The notes beneath the pieces were generated by a model that was not told where the DNA came from, searched no databases, and was given only the letters and a program-made list of their open reading frames with translations. The position numbers and the translations under genes were made by a program. A stretch of DNA of 64,000 nucleotides from Candidatus Microbacterium phytovorans. GTDB lineage: Bacteria > Actinomycetota > Actinomycetes > Actinomycetales > Microbacteriaceae. Position 1 is the stretch's first letter, and every line of letters begins with the position of its first letter. Shown here in pieces: positions 10,383-21,083 of this stretch. Location: the NCBI GenBank assembly GCA_029202445.1, contig CP119321.1:2968577-3032576 (forward strand), given 5' to 3'.

Positions 10383-11222
10383 ATGGCTATTCGCAAGTAC
10401 AAGCCCACGACCCCGGGTCGTCGCGGTTCGTCGGTGGCTGACTTCGCCGAGATCACGCGCTCGACGCCGGAGAAGTCGCTGCTGCGCCCCCTGTCGAAGA
10501 CCGGTGGCCGCAACAACCAGGGCCGCATCACCACCCGTCACATCGGTGGCGGACACAAGCGCCAGTACCGTCTGATCGACTTCCGTCGCAACGACAAGGA
10601 CGGCGTCAACGCCAAGGTCGCTCACATCGAGTACGACCCCAACCGCACGGCGCGTATCGCGCTCCTGCACTACTTCGACGGTGAGAAGCGCTACATCCTC
10701 GCCCCGAACAAGCTGCAGCAGGGCGACATCGTCGAGTCGGGTGCCGGCGCGGACATCAAGCCGGGCAACAACCTGCCGCTGCGCAACATCCCCACCGGTA
10801 CCGTGATCCACGCGATCGAGCTCCGCCCCGGCGGCGGCGCCAAGCTCGCGCGCTCCGCGGGCACCTCGGTGCGTCTCGTCGCGAAGGACGGCCCTTACGC
10901 CCAGCTGCGTCTGCCGTCCGGCGAGATCCGCAACGTCGATGCGCGCTGCCGCGCGACGATCGGCGAGGTCGGCAACGCCGAGCAGTCGAACATCAACTGG
11001 GGCAAGGCCGGCCGCAAGCGCTGGAAGGGTGTCCGCCCGACCGTCCGTGGTGTCGCGATGAACCCGGTCGACCACCCGCACGGTGGTGGTGAGGGCAAGA
11101 CGTCCGGTGGACGTCACCCCGTCTCTCCTTGGGGCCAGGCTGAGGGTCGCACCCGCCACGCCAACAAGGAAAGCGACAAGTACATCGTCCGTCGTCGCAA
11201 CGCCGGCAAGAAGCGCAAGTAG
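10383..11222 (+). CDS. rplB: 50S ribosomal protein L2
   Basis: 279 residues. L2 is required for subunit joining and peptidyl transferase activity. The RNA-binding stretch [19 protein letters not shown] near residues 40-60 and the C-terminal [13 protein letters not shown] segment with the essential histidine are intact. It is followed by rpsS after 12 bases. Confidence 0.98.
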   Translation: MAIRKYKPTTPGRRGSSVADFAEITRSTPEKSLLRPLSKTGGRNNQGRITTRHIGGGHKRQYRLIDFRRNDKDGVNAKVAHIEYDPNRTARIALLHYFDGEKRYILAPNKLQQGDIVESGAGADIKPGNNLPLRNIPTGTVIHAIELRPGGGAKLARSAGTSVRLVAKDGPYAQLRLPSGEIRNVDARCRATIGEVGNAEQSNINWGKAGRKRWKGVRPTVRGVAMNPVDHPHGGGEGKTSGGRHPVSPWGQAEGRTRHANKESDKYIVRRRNAGKKRK

Positions 11223-11234
11223 GAGTAGAGGAAG

Positions 11235-11516
11235 ATGCCTCGCAGCCTTAAGAAGGGCCCCTTCGTCGACGAGCACCTGCTTCGCAAGGTCGTCTCGCAG
11301 AACGAAGCCGGTACCAAGAACGTCATCAAGACCTGGTCGCGCCGTTCGATGATCATCCCCGCCATGCTGGGACACACCATCGCCGTGCACGACGGACGCA
11401 AGCACATCCCCGTGTTCGTGTCCGAGACCATGGTCGGCCACAAGCTGGGCGAGTTCGCGCCCACCCGCACCTTCCGCGGCCACGTGAAGGACGACAAGAA
11501 GGGCCGCCGCCGCTGA
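11235..11516 (+). CDS. rpsS: 30S ribosomal protein S19
   Basis: 93 residues, beginning [15 protein letters not shown], the standard S19 N-terminus. S19 lies in the head of the small subunit close to the A site and complexes with S13, whose gene is in the alpha operon downstream. The [16 protein letters not shown] motif is conserved. A GAGGA ribosome binding site precedes the ATG. Confidence 0.98.
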   Translation: MPRSLKKGPFVDEHLLRKVVSQNEAGTKNVIKTWSRRSMIIPAMLGHTIAVHDGRKHIPVFVSETMVGHKLGEFAPTRTFRGHVKDDKKGRRR

Positions 11517-11554
11517 CGCGGGGGCGTTCCAGAGAGGACTAGAGGAGGAGAGAC

Positions 11555-11947
11555 ATGGTGGAATCCATCGCACGCGTGAAGCACATCCGCGTGACCCCTC
11601 AGAAGGCTCGTCGTGTCGTCGCGCTCATCAAGGGCAAGCAGGCTCAGGAGGCACTCGCCATCCTGAAGTTCGCCCCGCAGAGCGCCAGCGAGCCGATCTA
11701 CAAGCTCGTTGCGGCAGCAGTCGCCAACGCCCGCGTGAAGGCGGACAAGGACGGCGAGTTCCTGGACGAGCAGGACCTGTACGTGAAGAACGCGTACGTG
11801 GACGAGGGCACGACGCTGAAGCGTTTCCAGCCCCGCGCCCAGGGTCGCGCCTTCCAGATCAAGAAGCGCACGAGCCACATCACCGTCGAGCTCGCGACCC
11901 CCGAGGTCGCTGAGGTCGCGACCACGACCAAGAAGGCGAGCAAGTAA
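11555..11947 (+). CDS. rplV: 50S ribosomal protein L22
   Basis: 130 residues. L22 has a globular domain on the subunit surface and a beta-hairpin that reaches into the exit tunnel, where macrolide resistance changes occur in other species. The [17 protein letters not shown] start and the [21 protein letters not shown] hairpin are typical. GAGGAGGAG precedes the ATG. Its last base is shared with the first base of the rpsC start. Confidence 0.97.
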   Translation: MVESIARVKHIRVTPQKARRVVALIKGKQAQEALAILKFAPQSASEPIYKLVAAAVANARVKADKDGEFLDEQDLYVKNAYVDEGTTLKRFQPRAQGRAFQIKKRTSHITVELATPEVAEVATTTKKASK

Positions 11948-12702
11948 TGGGACAGAAGGTCAACCCGTACGGCTTCCGCCTCGGCATCACCACGGACCAC
12001 GTGTCGCGTTGGTTCTCCGACTCGACGAAGCCGGGACAGCGTTACGCCGACTACGTGGCCGAGGACATCAAGATCCGCCGGCTTCTGCAGACGCAGCTCG
12101 ACCGCGCAGGCGTCAGCGGTATCGAGATCGAGCGCACGCGTGACCGCGTCCGCGTCGACATCCACACCGCCCGCCCGGGCATCGTGATCGGTCGCCGCGG
12201 CGCCGAGGCCGAGCGCATCCGCGCCGACCTCGAGAAGCTCACCGGCAAGCAGATCCAGCTGAACATCCTCGAGGTCAAGAACCCCGAGGCCGACGCTCAG
12301 CTCGTCGCGCAGGGCATCGCCGAGCAGCTCTCTGCTCGTGTCGCCTTCCGTCGCGCGATGCGTAAGGGTCTCCAGGGCGCTCAGCGCGCCGGCGCCAAGG
12401 GCATCCGCATCCAGGTCTCCGGCCGTCTCGGCGGCGCGGAGATGAGCCGTTCGGAGTTCTACCGTGAGGGTCGTGTGCCGCTGCACACGCTCCGCGCGAA
12501 CATCGACTACGGCTTCTACGAGGCCAAGACCACCTTCGGCCGCATCGGCGTGAAGGTCTGGATCTACAAAGGCGATCTCACCAACAAGGAGCTCGCGCGC
12601 GAGCAGGCCAACGCGCCGAAGTCCCGCGGTCGTGACGACCGTGGCGACCGTCGCCGTGGCCCGCGCAACGAGGCCCCCGTCGCAGAAGGAGCGTCTGCCT
12701 GA
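11947..12702 (+). CDS. rpsC: 30S ribosomal protein S3
   Basis: 251 residues, slightly longer than the 210-240 of many homologues because of a charged Arg/Asp-rich C-terminal tail ([14 protein letters not shown]). S3 contributes to mRNA entry and helicase activity. The N-terminus [14 protein letters not shown] and the KH-domain motif [14 protein letters not shown] are clear. It overlaps both rplV and rplP by one base, an arrangement implying tight coupling. Confidence 0.97.
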   Translation: MGQKVNPYGFRLGITTDHVSRWFSDSTKPGQRYADYVAEDIKIRRLLQTQLDRAGVSGIEIERTRDRVRVDIHTARPGIVIGRRGAEAERIRADLEKLTGKQIQLNILEVKNPEADAQLVAQGIAEQLSARVAFRRAMRKGLQGAQRAGAKGIRIQVSGRLGGAEMSRSEFYREGRVPLHTLRANIDYGFYEAKTTFGRIGVKVWIYKGDLTNKELAREQANAPKSRGRDDRGDRRRGPRNEAPVAEGASA

Positions 12703-13121
12703 TGCTTATTCCCCGCAAGGTCAAGTACCGCAAGCAGCACCACCCGGGCCGCTCGGGCCAGGCCACCGGTGGCACCAAGGTGTCGTTCGGTGAGTTCGGC
12801 ATCCAGGCGCTCACGCCCGCTTACGTGACCAACCGTCAGATCGAGTCCGCTCGTATCGCCATGACGCGTCACATCAAGCGTGGTGGAAAGGTGTGGATCA
12901 ACATCTACCCCGACCGTCCGCTCACCAAGAAGCCGGCTGAAACCCGCATGGGTTCCGGTAAGGGCTCGCCCGAGTGGTGGGTCGCGAACGTCAAGCCGGG
13001 TCGCGTCCTCTTCGAGGTCGCCGGCGTCAACGAGGAACTCGCTCGCGAGGCCCTGACCCGTGCAATTCACAAGCTGCCTCTCAAGGCACGCATCATCAAG
13101 CGCGAGGAGGGCGACGCGTAA
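12702..13121 (+). CDS. rplP: 50S ribosomal protein L16
   Basis: 139 residues, standard length. L16 organises the A-site region of 23S rRNA. The beginning [14 protein letters not shown] and the segment [22 protein letters not shown] are highly diagnostic. It is joined to rpsC and rpmC by one-base overlaps. Confidence 0.98.
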   Translation: MLIPRKVKYRKQHHPGRSGQATGGTKVSFGEFGIQALTPAYVTNRQIESARIAMTRHIKRGGKVWINIYPDRPLTKKPAETRMGSGKGSPEWWVANVKPGRVLFEVAGVNEELAREALTRAIHKLPLKARIIKREEGDA

Positions 13122-13435
13122 TGGCCGTCGGCACCAAGACGCTCGCTCCGAGCGAGCTCGATACGTTCGAAGACCAGCGCCTCGTCGAGGAGCTGCGCAA
13201 GGCCAAGGAAGAGCTGTTCAACCTGCGCTTCCAGTCGGCCACCGGCCAGCTCGAGAGCCACGGCCGCATCCGTGCGGTCAAGCGCGACATCGCGCGGCTC
13301 TACACCGTGATCCGTGAGCGCGAGCTCGGCATCCGTGCCACGCCCGCGCCCGTCGAGGTCGCGACGAAGGCGAAGAAGACGAAGGCCAAGAAGGCGGATG
13401 CCGCTGACGAGGCCGCGAAGGAAGAGGCCGAGTGA
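13121..13435 (+). CDS. rpmC: 50S ribosomal protein L29 with Lys/Ala tail
   Basis: 104 residues against a usual 65-75. The family core is residues ~15-70 ([25 protein letters not shown], then [15 protein letters not shown]); the remaining C-terminus is a low-complexity Lys/Ala/Glu tail. L29 lies beside L23 at the exit tunnel. I start at the ATG 13121, which overlaps the rplP stop; longer upstream frames run antisense to no conservation. Confidence 0.95.
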   Translation: MAVGTKTLAPSELDTFEDQRLVEELRKAKEELFNLRFQSATGQLESHGRIRAVKRDIARLYTVIRERELGIRATPAPVEVATKAKKTKAKKADAADEAAKEEAE

Positions 13436-13821
13436 TGGCTGAGACTGAGAAGAAGGCTCCGGCCAAGAAGCCGGCCGCCAAGAAGCCCGCCGCTGCTGCG
13501 GTTGCCGAGCCCGTCGAGACGCAGGTCGCCGGCCACGAGTCGGCAGCGCACGACGTGCGCGACGCCGACGCCCGTGGATACCGCAAGGCCCGCCGTGGCT
13601 ACGTCGTCAGCGACAAGATGGACAAGACCATCGTCGTCGAGGTCGAGGACCGCGTGAAGCACCCGCTCTACGGCAAGGTCATCCGTCGTACCTCGAAGGT
13701 CAAGGCGCACGACGAGGCGAACACCGCCGGCATCGGCGACCTGGTCCTCATCAACGAGACCCGTCCGCTCAGCGCCACCAAGCGCTGGCGCCTGGTCGAG
13801 ATCCTCGAGAAGGCCAAGTAA
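13435..13821 (+). CDS. rpsQ: 30S ribosomal protein S17 with Ala/Lys-rich N-terminal extension
   Basis: 128 residues against a usual 80-95. The conserved OB-fold core begins near residue 47 ([19 protein letters not shown]) and continues through [13 protein letters not shown] and [19 protein letters not shown]. The first ~45 residues are Ala/Lys/Pro-rich with repeated PAKKPA-type units, similar to the extension on L15 in this operon. The ATG at 13435 overlaps the rpmC stop; a GTG directly before it (13432) is the alternative. Confidence 0.95.
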   Translation: MAETEKKAPAKKPAAKKPAAAAVAEPVETQVAGHESAAHDVRDADARGYRKARRGYVVSDKMDKTIVVEVEDRVKHPLYGKVIRRTSKVKAHDEANTAGIGDLVLINETRPLSATKRWRLVEILEKAK

Positions 13822-13856
13822 GGCCCCCGGCCTTCTTGGAACCCAAGGAGTAAGAA

Positions 13857-14225
13857 GTGATTCAGACTGAATCCCGCCTCAAGGTCGCCGACAACACCGG
13901 CGCCAAGGAGCTGCTGACCATCCGCGTGCTCGGTGGCTCCAGCCGTCGTTACGCCGGTCTGGGCGACATCATCGTCGCGACCGTCAAGGACGCGATCCCG
14001 GGCGGCAACGTGAAGAAGGGTGACGTGGTCAAGGCCGTCGTCGTCCGCACCAAGAAGCAGACCCGTCGTGCCGATGGGTCGTACATCAAGTTCGACGAGA
14101 ACGCCGCCGTCATCCTGAAGAACGACGGGGAGCCCCGCGGCACCCGCATCTTCGGACCGGTCGGTCGTGAGCTTCGTGACAAGAAGTTCATGAAGATCGT
14201 CTCGCTGGCCCCGGAGGTCATCTGA
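13857..14225 (+). CDS. rplN: 50S ribosomal protein L14
   Basis: 122 residues, canonical. L14 forms an intersubunit bridge and is the binding site for the silencing factor RsfS. It starts [19 protein letters not shown] at a GTG preceded by AAGGAG (13846-13851). The motifs [11 protein letters not shown] and [14 protein letters not shown] are standard. rplX follows two bases after the stop. Confidence 0.98.
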   Translation: MIQTESRLKVADNTGAKELLTIRVLGGSSRRYAGLGDIIVATVKDAIPGGNVKKGDVVKAVVVRTKKQTRRADGSYIKFDENAAVILKNDGEPRGTRIFGPVGRELRDKKFMKIVSLAPEVI

Positions 14226-14227
14226 TC

Positions 14228-14587
14228 ATGGCGAAGCTCAAGAAGGGTGACCTCGTTCAGGTCATCGCCGGCAAGAAGCAGGACAAGGGCGGCGACCGCG
14301 GTAAGCAGGGCAAGGTCCTCGAGATCCTCGTCGAGCAGAACCGTGTGATCGTCGAGGGCGTCAACTACGTCACCAAGCACAACCGTGTGGGCCAGTCCCA
14401 GCGCGGAACGAAGACGGGCGGCATCGAGACGATGGAAGCCCCGATCCACATCTCCAACGTCGCCCTCGTCGACCCCTCGACCAAGAAGCCGACCCGTGTC
14501 GGTCACCGTGTCGAGGAGCAGACGAAGGACGGCGTGAAGCGCACCGTCCGCGTGCGCTACGCGAAGAAGAGCGGCAAGGACCTCTGA
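14228..14587 (+). CDS. rplX: 50S ribosomal protein L24
   Basis: 119 residues, a little longer than the ~105 typical. L24 is an early assembly protein near the exit tunnel. The KOW motif ([26 protein letters not shown]) is at the N-terminus and [21 protein letters not shown] follows. It lies between rplN and rplE with two-base gaps on both sides. Confidence 0.97.
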   Translation: MAKLKKGDLVQVIAGKKQDKGGDRGKQGKVLEILVEQNRVIVEGVNYVTKHNRVGQSQRGTKTGGIETMEAPIHISNVALVDPSTKKPTRVGHRVEEQTKDGVKRTVRVRYAKKSGKDL

Positions 14588-14589
14588 AT

Positions 14590-15177
14590 ATGAGCACCAC
14601 CACTGCCGCGGCGGCTGGCAAGATCCAGCCCCGCCTGAAGCAGAAGTACCAGGGCGAGATCAAGAAGGCTCTGCAGGAGGAGTTCGGCTACTCGAACGTC
14701 ATGCAGATCCCCGGGATCGTCAAGGTTGTCGTGAACACCGGTGTCGGCGAGGCAGCTCGCGACAGCAAGGTGATCGAGGGCGCCATCGACGACCTCGTCA
14801 AGATCACCGGACAGCGTCCGCTCGTCACCAAGGCCCGCAAGTCGATCGCGCAGTTCAAGCTGCGTGAGGGACAGGCCATCGGCGCGCACGTCACCCTCCG
14901 CGGCGACCGCGCGTGGGAGTTCCTGGACCGCCTCGTGAACCTCGCGCTGCCCCGCATCCGCGACTTCCGCGGTCTGTCGCCCAAGCAGTTCGACGGCAAC
15001 GGCAACTACACGTTCGGTCTCCAGGAGCAGTCCGTGTTCCACGAGATCAACCAGGACAAGATCGACCGCGTACGCGGCTTCGACATCACGATCGTCACGA
15101 CGGCGAAGACGGATGACGAGGGTCGCTCGCTGCTGCGCCAGCTCGGGTTCCCGTTCAAGACGGACGACGCCCAGTAA
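14590..15177 (+). CDS. rplE: 50S ribosomal protein L5
   Basis: 195 residues, with about ten extra N-terminal residues ([10 protein letters not shown]) relative to many homologues. L5 binds 5S rRNA and contacts P-site tRNA. Motifs [20 protein letters not shown] and [24 protein letters not shown] are conserved. A 67-bp gap to rpsH follows. Confidence 0.97.
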   Translation: MSTTTAAAAGKIQPRLKQKYQGEIKKALQEEFGYSNVMQIPGIVKVVVNTGVGEAARDSKVIEGAIDDLVKITGQRPLVTKARKSIAQFKLREGQAIGAHVTLRGDRAWEFLDRLVNLALPRIRDFRGLSPKQFDGNGNYTFGLQEQSVFHEINQDKIDRVRGFDITIVTTAKTDDEGRSLLRQLGFPFKTDDAQ

Positions 15178-15244
15178 TACCCATCACGAAGGTCGGCTGT
15201 CGTGTAACGGCATCCGAAACCGCTGAACAAAGGAAACACACGAA

Positions 15245-15643
15245 ATGACGATGACAGACCCGGTCGCAGACATGCTGACCCGTCTGCGCAACGCGAACTC
15301 CGCTCACCACGACACCGTGGCGCTGCCGAGCTCCAAGCTCAAGACGCACATCGCCGAGATCCTCCAGCAGGAGGGCTACATCGCCGGCTGGGAGGTCTCG
15401 GACGCCCGCGTCGGACAGACCCTCACCATGACGCTGAAGTACGGCCCGAACCGCGAGCGGTCGATCGCCGGCATCAAGCGCGTGTCGAAGCCCGGTCTCC
15501 GCGTCTACGCGAAGTCGACCGAGCTCCCCAAGGTCCTCGGTGGCCTGGGCGTCGCGATCCTGTCCACCTCCTCCGGTCTCCTCACGGACCGCCAGGCCGA
15601 GCAGAAGGGCGTGGGTGGGGAAGTCCTCGCCTACGTGTGGTGA
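15245..15643 (+). CDS. rpsH: 30S ribosomal protein S8
   Basis: 132 residues, beginning [19 protein letters not shown]8 binds the central domain of 16S rRNA and in other bacteria is the translational repressor of the spc operon. The C-terminus [18 protein letters not shown]...GGEVLAYVW carries the RNA-binding STSSG motif. A second in-frame ATG two codons in is possible. Confidence 0.98.
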   Translation: MTMTDPVADMLTRLRNANSAHHDTVALPSSKLKTHIAEILQQEGYIAGWEVSDARVGQTLTMTLKYGPNRERSIAGIKRVSKPGLRVYAKSTELPKVLGGLGVAILSTSSGLLTDRQAEQKGVGGEVLAYVW

Positions 15644-15649
15644 TCTGAC

Positions 15650-16186
15650 ATGTCGCGTATTGGACGTCTTCCCATCGACATCCCCGCAGGCGTGACCGTC
15701 GAGGTCGCCGGCCAGGATGTCGCCGTCAAGGGCCCGAAGGGCGAGCTGAAGCTCACCGTCGCGCGTCCGATCGAGGTTGCGGTCGAAGAGAACCAGGTTC
15801 TGGTCTCGCGTCCCGACGACGAGCGCGCATCGCGTTCGCTCCACGGTCTCACCCGCACCCTTATCAACAACAACATCATCGGCGTCACCCAGGGCTACAC
15901 CAAGGGCCTCGAGGTCGTCGGCACCGGTTACCGCGTCGCGCAGAAGGGCACGGCGGTCGAGTTCGCACTCGGCTTCTCGCACCCTGTTCTCGTCGAGGCT
16001 CCGGCCGGCATCACGCTGACCGTCGAGGGCAACAACAAGCTCACCGTCAGCGGCATCGACAAGCAGGCGGTCGGTGAGGCCGCCGCGAACATCCGCAAGA
16101 TCCGCAAGCCCGAGCCCTACAAGGGCAAGGGTGTGCGGTACGCCGGCGAGAACGTTCGCCGCAAGGCCGGAAAGAGTGGTAAGTAA
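15650..16186 (+). CDS. rplF: 50S ribosomal protein L6
   Basis: 178 residues, standard length. L6 lies near the sarcin-ricin loop and the factor-binding site. It opens [15 protein letters not shown] and ends with the characteristic [24 protein letters not shown] tail. It starts six bases after rpsH. Confidence 0.98.
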   Translation: MSRIGRLPIDIPAGVTVEVAGQDVAVKGPKGELKLTVARPIEVAVEENQVLVSRPDDERASRSLHGLTRTLINNNIIGVTQGYTKGLEVVGTGYRVAQKGTAVEFALGFSHPVLVEAPAGITLTVEGNNKLTVSGIDKQAVGEAAANIRKIRKPEPYKGKGVRYAGENVRRKAGKSGK

Positions 16187-16188
16187 CC

Positions 16189-16548
16189 ATGGCTATCACG
16201 TCCAAGTCCGACGCCCGCGCGCGTCGTCACAAGCGCCTTCGCAAGAAGGTCGTGGGCACCGAGTCGCGTCCGCGTCTCGTCGTCACCCGCTCTGCCCGCC
16301 ACGTCTTCGTCCAGGTCGTGGACGACAGCAAGGGCCACACCGTGGCCTCGGCATCCACGCTCGAGACCGACCTGCGCGGCTTCGAGGGTGACAAGACCGC
16401 GAAGGCCCGCAAGGTCGGCGAACTCGTCGCCGAGCGTGCCAAGGCGGCCGGCATCGAGGATGTCGTGTTCGACCGTGGTGGCAACCGCTACGCGGGCCGT
16501 GTCGCGGCGATCGCCGAAGGCGCCCGCGAAGGGGGACTGAACCTGTGA
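16189..16548 (+). CDS. rplR: 50S ribosomal protein L18
   Basis: 119 residues. L18 binds 5S rRNA together with L5 and helps dock it to the large subunit. The segments [39 protein letters not shown] and the C-terminal [24 protein letters not shown] are typical. The stop overlaps the rpsE GTG start (GTGA). Confidence 0.97.
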   Translation: MAITSKSDARARRHKRLRKKVVGTESRPRLVVTRSARHVFVQVVDDSKGHTVASASTLETDLRGFEGDKTAKARKVGELVAERAKAAGIEDVVFDRGGNRYAGRVAAIAEGAREGGLNL

Positions 16549-17237
16549 GCGAAATCAAGGAGACCGAAGTGGCAGCCACTGCCGAGCAGACCGCGCCCGA
16601 GGGCACGACTGCGACCGAGGCGACCACCGAGCGCGAGCGCGAGCCGCGCCGCGGTGGCCGCGAGCGCAACCCGAACCGCGACCGCAACTCGCGCGACCGC
16701 AACGAGAGCCAGTTCCTCGAGCGCGTCGTGACGATCAACCGCGTGTCCAAGGTCGTCAAGGGCGGTCGTCGCTTCAGCTTCACGGCGCTCGTCGTCGTGG
16801 GTGACGGCAATGGTCTCGTCGGCGTCGGCTACGGCAAGGCCCGCGAGGTGCCCCTGGCCATCTCCAAGGGTGTCGAAGAGGCCAAGCGCAACTTCTTCCG
16901 CGTGCCCCGTGTCGGCTCGACCCTCCCGCACCCCGTGCAGGGTGAGGCCGCTGCCGGTGTGGTGCTCCTGCGTCCGGCCGCCGCCGGTACCGGTGTTATC
17001 GCCGGTGGCCCGGTGCGCGCCGTGCTCGAGTGCGCCGGCATCCACGATGTGCTGTCGAAGTCGCTGGGTTCGTCGAACACGATCAACATCGTGCACGCGA
17101 CCGTCGCGGCCCTGAAGCAGCTCGAAGAGCCCCGTGCGGTCGCCGCGCGCCGTGGTCTGGACTTCGACCAGGTCGCGCCCGCCCGCCTCGTCCGTGCCGA
17201 GGCTGAGGCCGCGAAGGCACAGAAGGTTGGTGCCTGA
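16545..17237 (+). CDS. rpsE: 30S ribosomal protein S5 with long N-terminal extension
   Basis: 230 residues against 165-170 in many bacteria. The conserved core starts near residue 50 ([34 protein letters not shown]) and includes [20 protein letters not shown] and the [14 protein letters not shown] segment. The first ~50 residues are Thr/Glu/Arg-rich. S5 acts in decoding accuracy and mRNA entry. The GTG at 16545 overlaps the rplR stop. Confidence 0.96.
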   Translation: MSEIKETEVAATAEQTAPEGTTATEATTEREREPRRGGRERNPNRDRNSRDRNESQFLERVVTINRVSKVVKGGRRFSFTALVVVGDGNGLVGVGYGKAREVPLAISKGVEEAKRNFFRVPRVGSTLPHPVQGEAAAGVVLLRPAAAGTGVIAGGPVRAVLECAGIHDVLSKSLGSSNTINIVHATVAALKQLEEPRAVAARRGLDFDQVAPARLVRAEAEAAKAQKVGA

Positions 17238-17422
17238 TGGCTGCCCGTCTGAAGGTGACCCAGGTCAAGTCCAAGGTGAGCGAGAAGCAGAACCAGCGCG
17301 ACACGCTGCGTTCCCTCGGTCTCAAGCGGATCGGCGACTCCGTCGTCCGTCCCGACGACTCGCAGACGCGCGGGTACGTCAAGACCGTCGCCCACCTCGT
17401 GAAGGTTGAGGAGATCGACTGA
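17237..17422 (+). CDS. rpmD: 50S ribosomal protein L30
   Basis: 61 residues, standard for the short bacterial L30. The motif [21 protein letters not shown] is conserved. It shares one base with rpsE before it and one with rplO after it. Confidence 0.97.
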   Translation: MAARLKVTQVKSKVSEKQNQRDTLRSLGLKRIGDSVVRPDDSQTRGYVKTVAHLVKVEEID

Positions 17423-18039
17423 TGGCCGAGAAGGCTGAGAAGGCGACCGAAGAGGTCGTCGAGAAGAAGGCACCCGCCAAGAAGGCGCCTGCCAAGAAGG
17501 CTCCGGCTGCGGCCGCCGCCAAGGACGAGGCCGCCCCCAAGAAGGCGCCCGCCAAGAAGGCTGCTCCCAAGAAGGACGAGAAGGATGCCGCTGCGGCGCG
17601 TCCGGGCGTCCTCAAGGTGCACCACCTCCGTCCCGTCCCGGGCTCCAACACCGCGAAGACCCGTGTGGGTCGCGGTGAGGGCTCGAAGGGTAAGACGGCC
17701 GGCCGTGGTACCAAGGGCACGAAAGCCCGTTACCAGGTCAAGGTCGGCTTCGAGGGTGGTCAGATGCCGCTCCACATGCGTACGCCGAAGCTGCGCGGGT
17801 TCAAGAACCCGTTCCGCGTCGAGTACCAGGTGGTCAACCTCGACAAGCTCGCCGAGCTGTACCCCAGCGGTGGTGACGTCACCGTGAGCGACCTGGTCGC
17901 CAAGGGTGCCGTGCGCAAGAACGAGAAGGTCAAGGTGCTCGGCACCGGCGACATCTCGGTCAAGCTCACCGTCGCCGTCGACAAGGTCTCGGGTTCTGCC
18001 GAGCAGAAGATCGTCGCCGCGGGCGGTTCGGTCAAGTAG
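17422..18039 (+). CDS. rplO: 50S ribosomal protein L15 with Lys/Ala/Pro N-terminal extension
   Basis: 205 residues against about 145-150. The family core begins near residue 58 ([36 protein letters not shown]) and ends in the usual [21 protein letters not shown]. The first ~55 residues are repeated KKAPAKKAP units, like the S17 extension. L15 is a late-binding assembly protein. A strong terminator hairpin eight bases after the stop ends the S10-spc operon. Confidence 0.96.
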   Translation: MAEKAEKATEEVVEKKAPAKKAPAKKAPAAAAAKDEAAPKKAPAKKAAPKKDEKDAAAARPGVLKVHHLRPVPGSNTAKTRVGRGEGSKGKTAGRGTKGTKARYQVKVGFEGGQMPLHMRTPKLRGFKNPFRVEYQVVNLDKLAELYPSGGDVTVSDLVAKGAVRKNEKVKVLGTGDISVKLTVAVDKVSGSAEQKIVAAGGSVK

Positions 18040-18047
18040 TCCTGTGA

Positions 18048-18085
18048 CAGGGGCCGACCCGGCTCATCAGCCGGGTCGGCCCCTG
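18048..18085 (+). terminator. Terminator of the S10-spc operon
   Basis: A perfect 17-bp stem: 18048-18064 pairs with 18069-18085, loop CATC, followed by TTGCC. The stem is very GC-rich (CAGGGGCCGACCCGGCT). It separates rplO from secY, which therefore may have its own promoter. Confidence 0.9.
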
Positions 18086-18144
18086 TTGCCGTACTCTGGT
18101 TGACGGTGTGTCCCGACACGCCGTCGTCCACCTGGAGGAATCTC

Positions 18145-19473
18145 TTGTTCAGCGCCATTGCGCGGGTCTTCCGCACGCCGGATCTTCGGCGGAAGATCGC
18201 CTTCACCCTGGCGATCATCGCCATCTACCGCCTCGGCGCCCACGTGCCGACGCCGTTCGTCGACTACCCGAACGTGACGACCTGTCTGGACCAGACGGGA
18301 TCGACCGACGGGCTCCTGTCGCTCGTGAACCTCTTCTCCGGCGGCGCACTGCTGCAGTTGTCGATCTTCGCGCTCGGCGTCATGCCGTACATCACGGCGA
18401 CGATCATCGTGCAGCTGCTGCGTGTGGTCATCCCGCACTTCGAGACCCTCTACAAGGAGGGCCAGGCGGGCCAGAGCAGGCTGACGCAGTACACGCGCTA
18501 TCTCACGATCGCGCTGGCGCTGCTGCAGTCCACGACGCTGGTGACGGTGGCTCGTTCGGGTCAGCTCTTCCCGAGCGGTTCGGGAGTGCCCGAGTGCGAG
18601 GCGCTCCTGACTGAGGAAGCCTGGTGGGCACAGCTCCTCATGATCATCACGATGACCGCCGGCACGGGCCTCATCATGTGGTTCGCCGAGCTCGTCACGG
18701 AGCGCGGCGTCGGCAACGGCATGTCGATCCTCATCTTCACGTCGATCGCTGCCACGTTCCCCGCTGCACTCTGGGCGATCCAGGCGACGAACGGCTTCGA
18801 GGTCTTCCTCCTCGTCCTCGCGGTGGGTATCGCGGTCGTGGCTCTCGTCGTCTTCGTCGAGCAGTCGCAGCGTCGCATCCCCGTGCAGTACGCCAAGCGC
18901 ATGGTCGGACGCCGCACGCTCGGCGGCACGAACACGTACATCCCGATCAAGGTGAACATGGCCGGCGTGGTGCCCGTCATCTTCGCGTCGTCGCTGCTGT
19001 ACATCCCGGCGCTGATCGCGCAGTTCAACCAGACCCCGGATGCCGACGGCAACGTCCCCGGTTGGGTGACCTGGATCCAGGCGTACTTCACGACCGGCGA
19101 CTCGCCGATCTACATGGCCGTCTACTTCCTGCTGATCATCGGCTTCACGTACTTCTACGTCGCGATCACGTTCAACCCGGTCGAGGTCGCCGACAACATG
19201 AAGAAGTACGGCGGATTCATCCCCGGCATCCGTGCGGGACGTCCGACGGCCGAGTACCTCGACTACGTCCTCACGCGCATCACGCTGCCCGGCTCGATCT
19301 ACCTGGGTCTCATCGCCCTGCTGCCGCTCATCGCCCTCGCGACCGTCGGCGCCAACCAGAACTTCCCGTTCGGCGGCGCCTCGATCCTCATCATCGTCGG
19401 TGTGGGTCTCGAGACGGTGAAGCAGATCGACGCGCAGCTGCAGCAGCGGCACTACGAGGGGCTCCTTCGATGA
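18145..19473 (+). CDS. secY: Preprotein translocase subunit SecY
   Basis: 442 residues with about ten membrane segments; the protein-conducting channel subunit of SecYEG. Landmarks are the N-terminal [29 protein letters not shown], the plug/TM2 region with [25 protein letters not shown], and the cytoplasmic [16 protein letters not shown] loop. I place the start at TTG 18145, six bases after GGAGG (18134-18138); an upstream in-frame TTG at 18100 has no such site. The stop overlaps the adk start (ATGA). Confidence 0.96.
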   Translation: MFSAIARVFRTPDLRRKIAFTLAIIAIYRLGAHVPTPFVDYPNVTTCLDQTGSTDGLLSLVNLFSGGALLQLSIFALGVMPYITATIIVQLLRVVIPHFETLYKEGQAGQSRLTQYTRYLTIALALLQSTTLVTVARSGQLFPSGSGVPECEALLTEEAWWAQLLMIITMTAGTGLIMWFAELVTERGVGNGMSILIFTSIAATFPAALWAIQATNGFEVFLLVLAVGIAVVALVVFVEQSQRRIPVQYAKRMVGRRTLGGTNTYIPIKVNMAGVVPVIFASSLLYIPALIAQFNQTPDADGNVPGWVTWIQAYFTTGDSPIYMAVYFLLIIGFTYFYVAITFNPVEVADNMKKYGGFIPGIRAGRPTAEYLDYVLTRITLPGSIYLGLIALLPLIALATVGANQNFPFGGASILIIVGVGLETVKQIDAQLQQRHYEGLLR

Positions 19474-20081
19474 CCGTTGGTCAGCCTCAGGACGGCGCGG
19501 CGGCTCGACTCCTCATCATCGGTCCGCAGGGCTCCGGGAAGGGGACGCAGGGCGTCCGAATCGCGGAGGCTCTCGGCGTACCGGCAGTGTCAACCGGCGA
19601 TGTGTTCCGTGCCAACGTCAAGGACGGGACCGAGCTCGGCCAGCAGGTGAAGGCGATCATCGACGCCGGCGACCTCGTGCCCGACGAGCTGACGACCGCG
19701 ATCGTGCGCGATCGACTGTCTCAGCAAGACGCGGCGGATGGCTTCTTGCTCGACGGCTACCCGCGCAACCTCGGTCAGGTCGGCGACCTCGACGCCTTCC
19801 TCGACGGTCGCGGTGAGCCGCTCACGGCCGTCATCGAGTTGTCGGTCCCGCGTGAGGAGTCCGTCCAGCGACTGTCGCTGCGCGCCACCGAACAGGGACG
19901 CGCCGACGACAACGAAGAGTCGATCGCGAAGCGCCTGTCGATCTACGAGTCCGAGACCGCACCGATCCTCGAGGTCTACCGCGGCCGCGGCATCGTCGAC
20001 GAGATCGACGGGGTCGGGTCGCTCGACGAGATCACCGGCCGCATCATGGCGGCCCTCGCGGCACGCGGCATCACTGCTTGA
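19470..20081 (+). CDS. adk: Adenylate kinase
   Basis: 203 residues. Converts ATP plus AMP to two ADP. The P-loop is [10 protein letters not shown] at residues 18-27 and the AMP-binding segment [10 protein letters not shown] follows, with DGYPRN where most family members have DGFPR. The LID region is the short form without zinc cysteines ([19 protein letters not shown]). The usual secY-adk-map order is kept, with four-base overlaps on both sides. Confidence 0.96.
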   Translation: MTVGQPQDGAAARLLIIGPQGSGKGTQGVRIAEALGVPAVSTGDVFRANVKDGTELGQQVKAIIDAGDLVPDELTTAIVRDRLSQQDAADGFLLDGYPRNLGQVGDLDAFLDGRGEPLTAVIELSVPREESVQRLSLRATEQGRADDNEESIAKRLSIYESETAPILEVYRGRGIVDEIDGVGSLDEITGRIMAALAARGITA

Positions 20082-20917
20082 TCGTGGGACTTCGCCGCTC
20101 GCTCTACAAGACCCCCGCCCAGTTGCGGTCGATGGTCGAGCCCGGTCTCATCACGGCTGCGGCGCTCGACGCGGTGCGTGCGATCGTCGCCCCCGGCGTG
20201 ACGACCGCCGAACTCGACGCGGCGGCGGACGAGGTCGTGCGTGCACGCGGCGCGGAGTCGAATTTCCAGCTGGTCCGCGGTTACCGCCACACGACGTGCG
20301 TATCGGTCAACGAGCAGGTGGTGCACGGCATCCCGGGCGGGCGCGTTCTCGAGCCCGGCGACATCGTGTCCATCGATGCCGGCGCCCAGTACAAAGGCTG
20401 GAACGGCGACTCGGCGATCACGATCGTCGTGCCCGATCCCTCACGTCCGGAGCTCGTCGCCGCACGTGAGCGGTTGTCGCAGGTGACCGAGACGTCGCTG
20501 TGGGCCGGTATCGCGGCGCTCGCGTCGGCCGCACGGGTGGGCGAGGTCGGCGATGCGGTGCAGACGTCGATCGAGTCGTCCGGAGAGGGCTACGGCATCC
20601 TGCGGGACTACGTCGGTCACGGCATCGGCCGCCGCATGCACGAGGGTCCGACCATCTTCAACTACCGCGTGGACGATCTCGGCCCGGCAGTTCGCCCGGG
20701 ACTTTGCGTGGCAATCGAACCGATGGTCGTCGCGGGGTCCGAGGCGACGCTCGTCGAGGACGACGACTGGACGGTGTCGACGGTCGACGGCTCGGACGGA
20801 TGCCATTGGGAGCACAGCGTCGCCGTGCACGCCGACGGCATCTGGGTGCTGACCGCGCCGGACGGCGGAGCTGCCGGGCTCGCGCGCTTCGGCATCACTC
20901 CCGCCCCCATCGCCTGA
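20078..20917 (+). CDS. map: Type I methionine aminopeptidase
   Basis: 279 residues. Removes the initiator methionine. The metal ligands are in the motifs SIDAG and NGDSAIT (two Asp), GHGIG (His), IEPM (Glu) and EHSVAV (Glu), with the substrate-side His in [11 protein letters not shown]. The start is ambiguous: TTG at 20078 overlaps the adk stop, GTG at 20084 would be two codons shorter. It closes the secY-adk-map unit; no terminator is evident afterwards. Confidence 0.95.
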   Translation: MIVGLRRSLYKTPAQLRSMVEPGLITAAALDAVRAIVAPGVTTAELDAAADEVVRARGAESNFQLVRGYRHTTCVSVNEQVVHGIPGGRVLEPGDIVSIDAGAQYKGWNGDSAITIVVPDPSRPELVAARERLSQVTETSLWAGIAALASAARVGEVGDAVQTSIESSGEGYGILRDYVGHGIGRRMHEGPTIFNYRVDDLGPAVRPGLCVAIEPMVVAGSEATLVEDDDWTVSTVDGSDGCHWEHSVAVHADGIWVLTAPDGGAAGLARFGITPAPIA

Positions 20918-21047
20918 CGCGCCGGGCGCCTTCGTTCTCCCCGCGAACATCGCCGGGAGAGGTCGCGCTTGCCTCAGGTGCATCGCGTGCACGCATTTCC
21001 ACGGGCGCCGGCACAGCAGGCGCATAGGAGTCGATGCCAGAATGAGA

Positions 21048-21067
21048 GGTCGGTTCCGAAACCGACC
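21048..21067 (+). repeat. Hairpin before the DsbA-like gene
   Basis: GGTCGGTT (21048-21055) pairs with AACCGACC (21060-21067) around CCGA. It sits just upstream of the ribosome binding site of the thiol protein and could affect its translation. If translation began at the ATG 21042, the hairpin would be coding. Confidence 0.5.
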
Positions 21068-21083
21068 GGAGAGAGGCAAGAGC

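Noticed and set aside
17431..17590. DNA repeat in the first part of rplO (and rpsQ)
   Set aside because: The repetition is of codons for Lys, Ala and Pro within a protein extension, not an independent DNA element.
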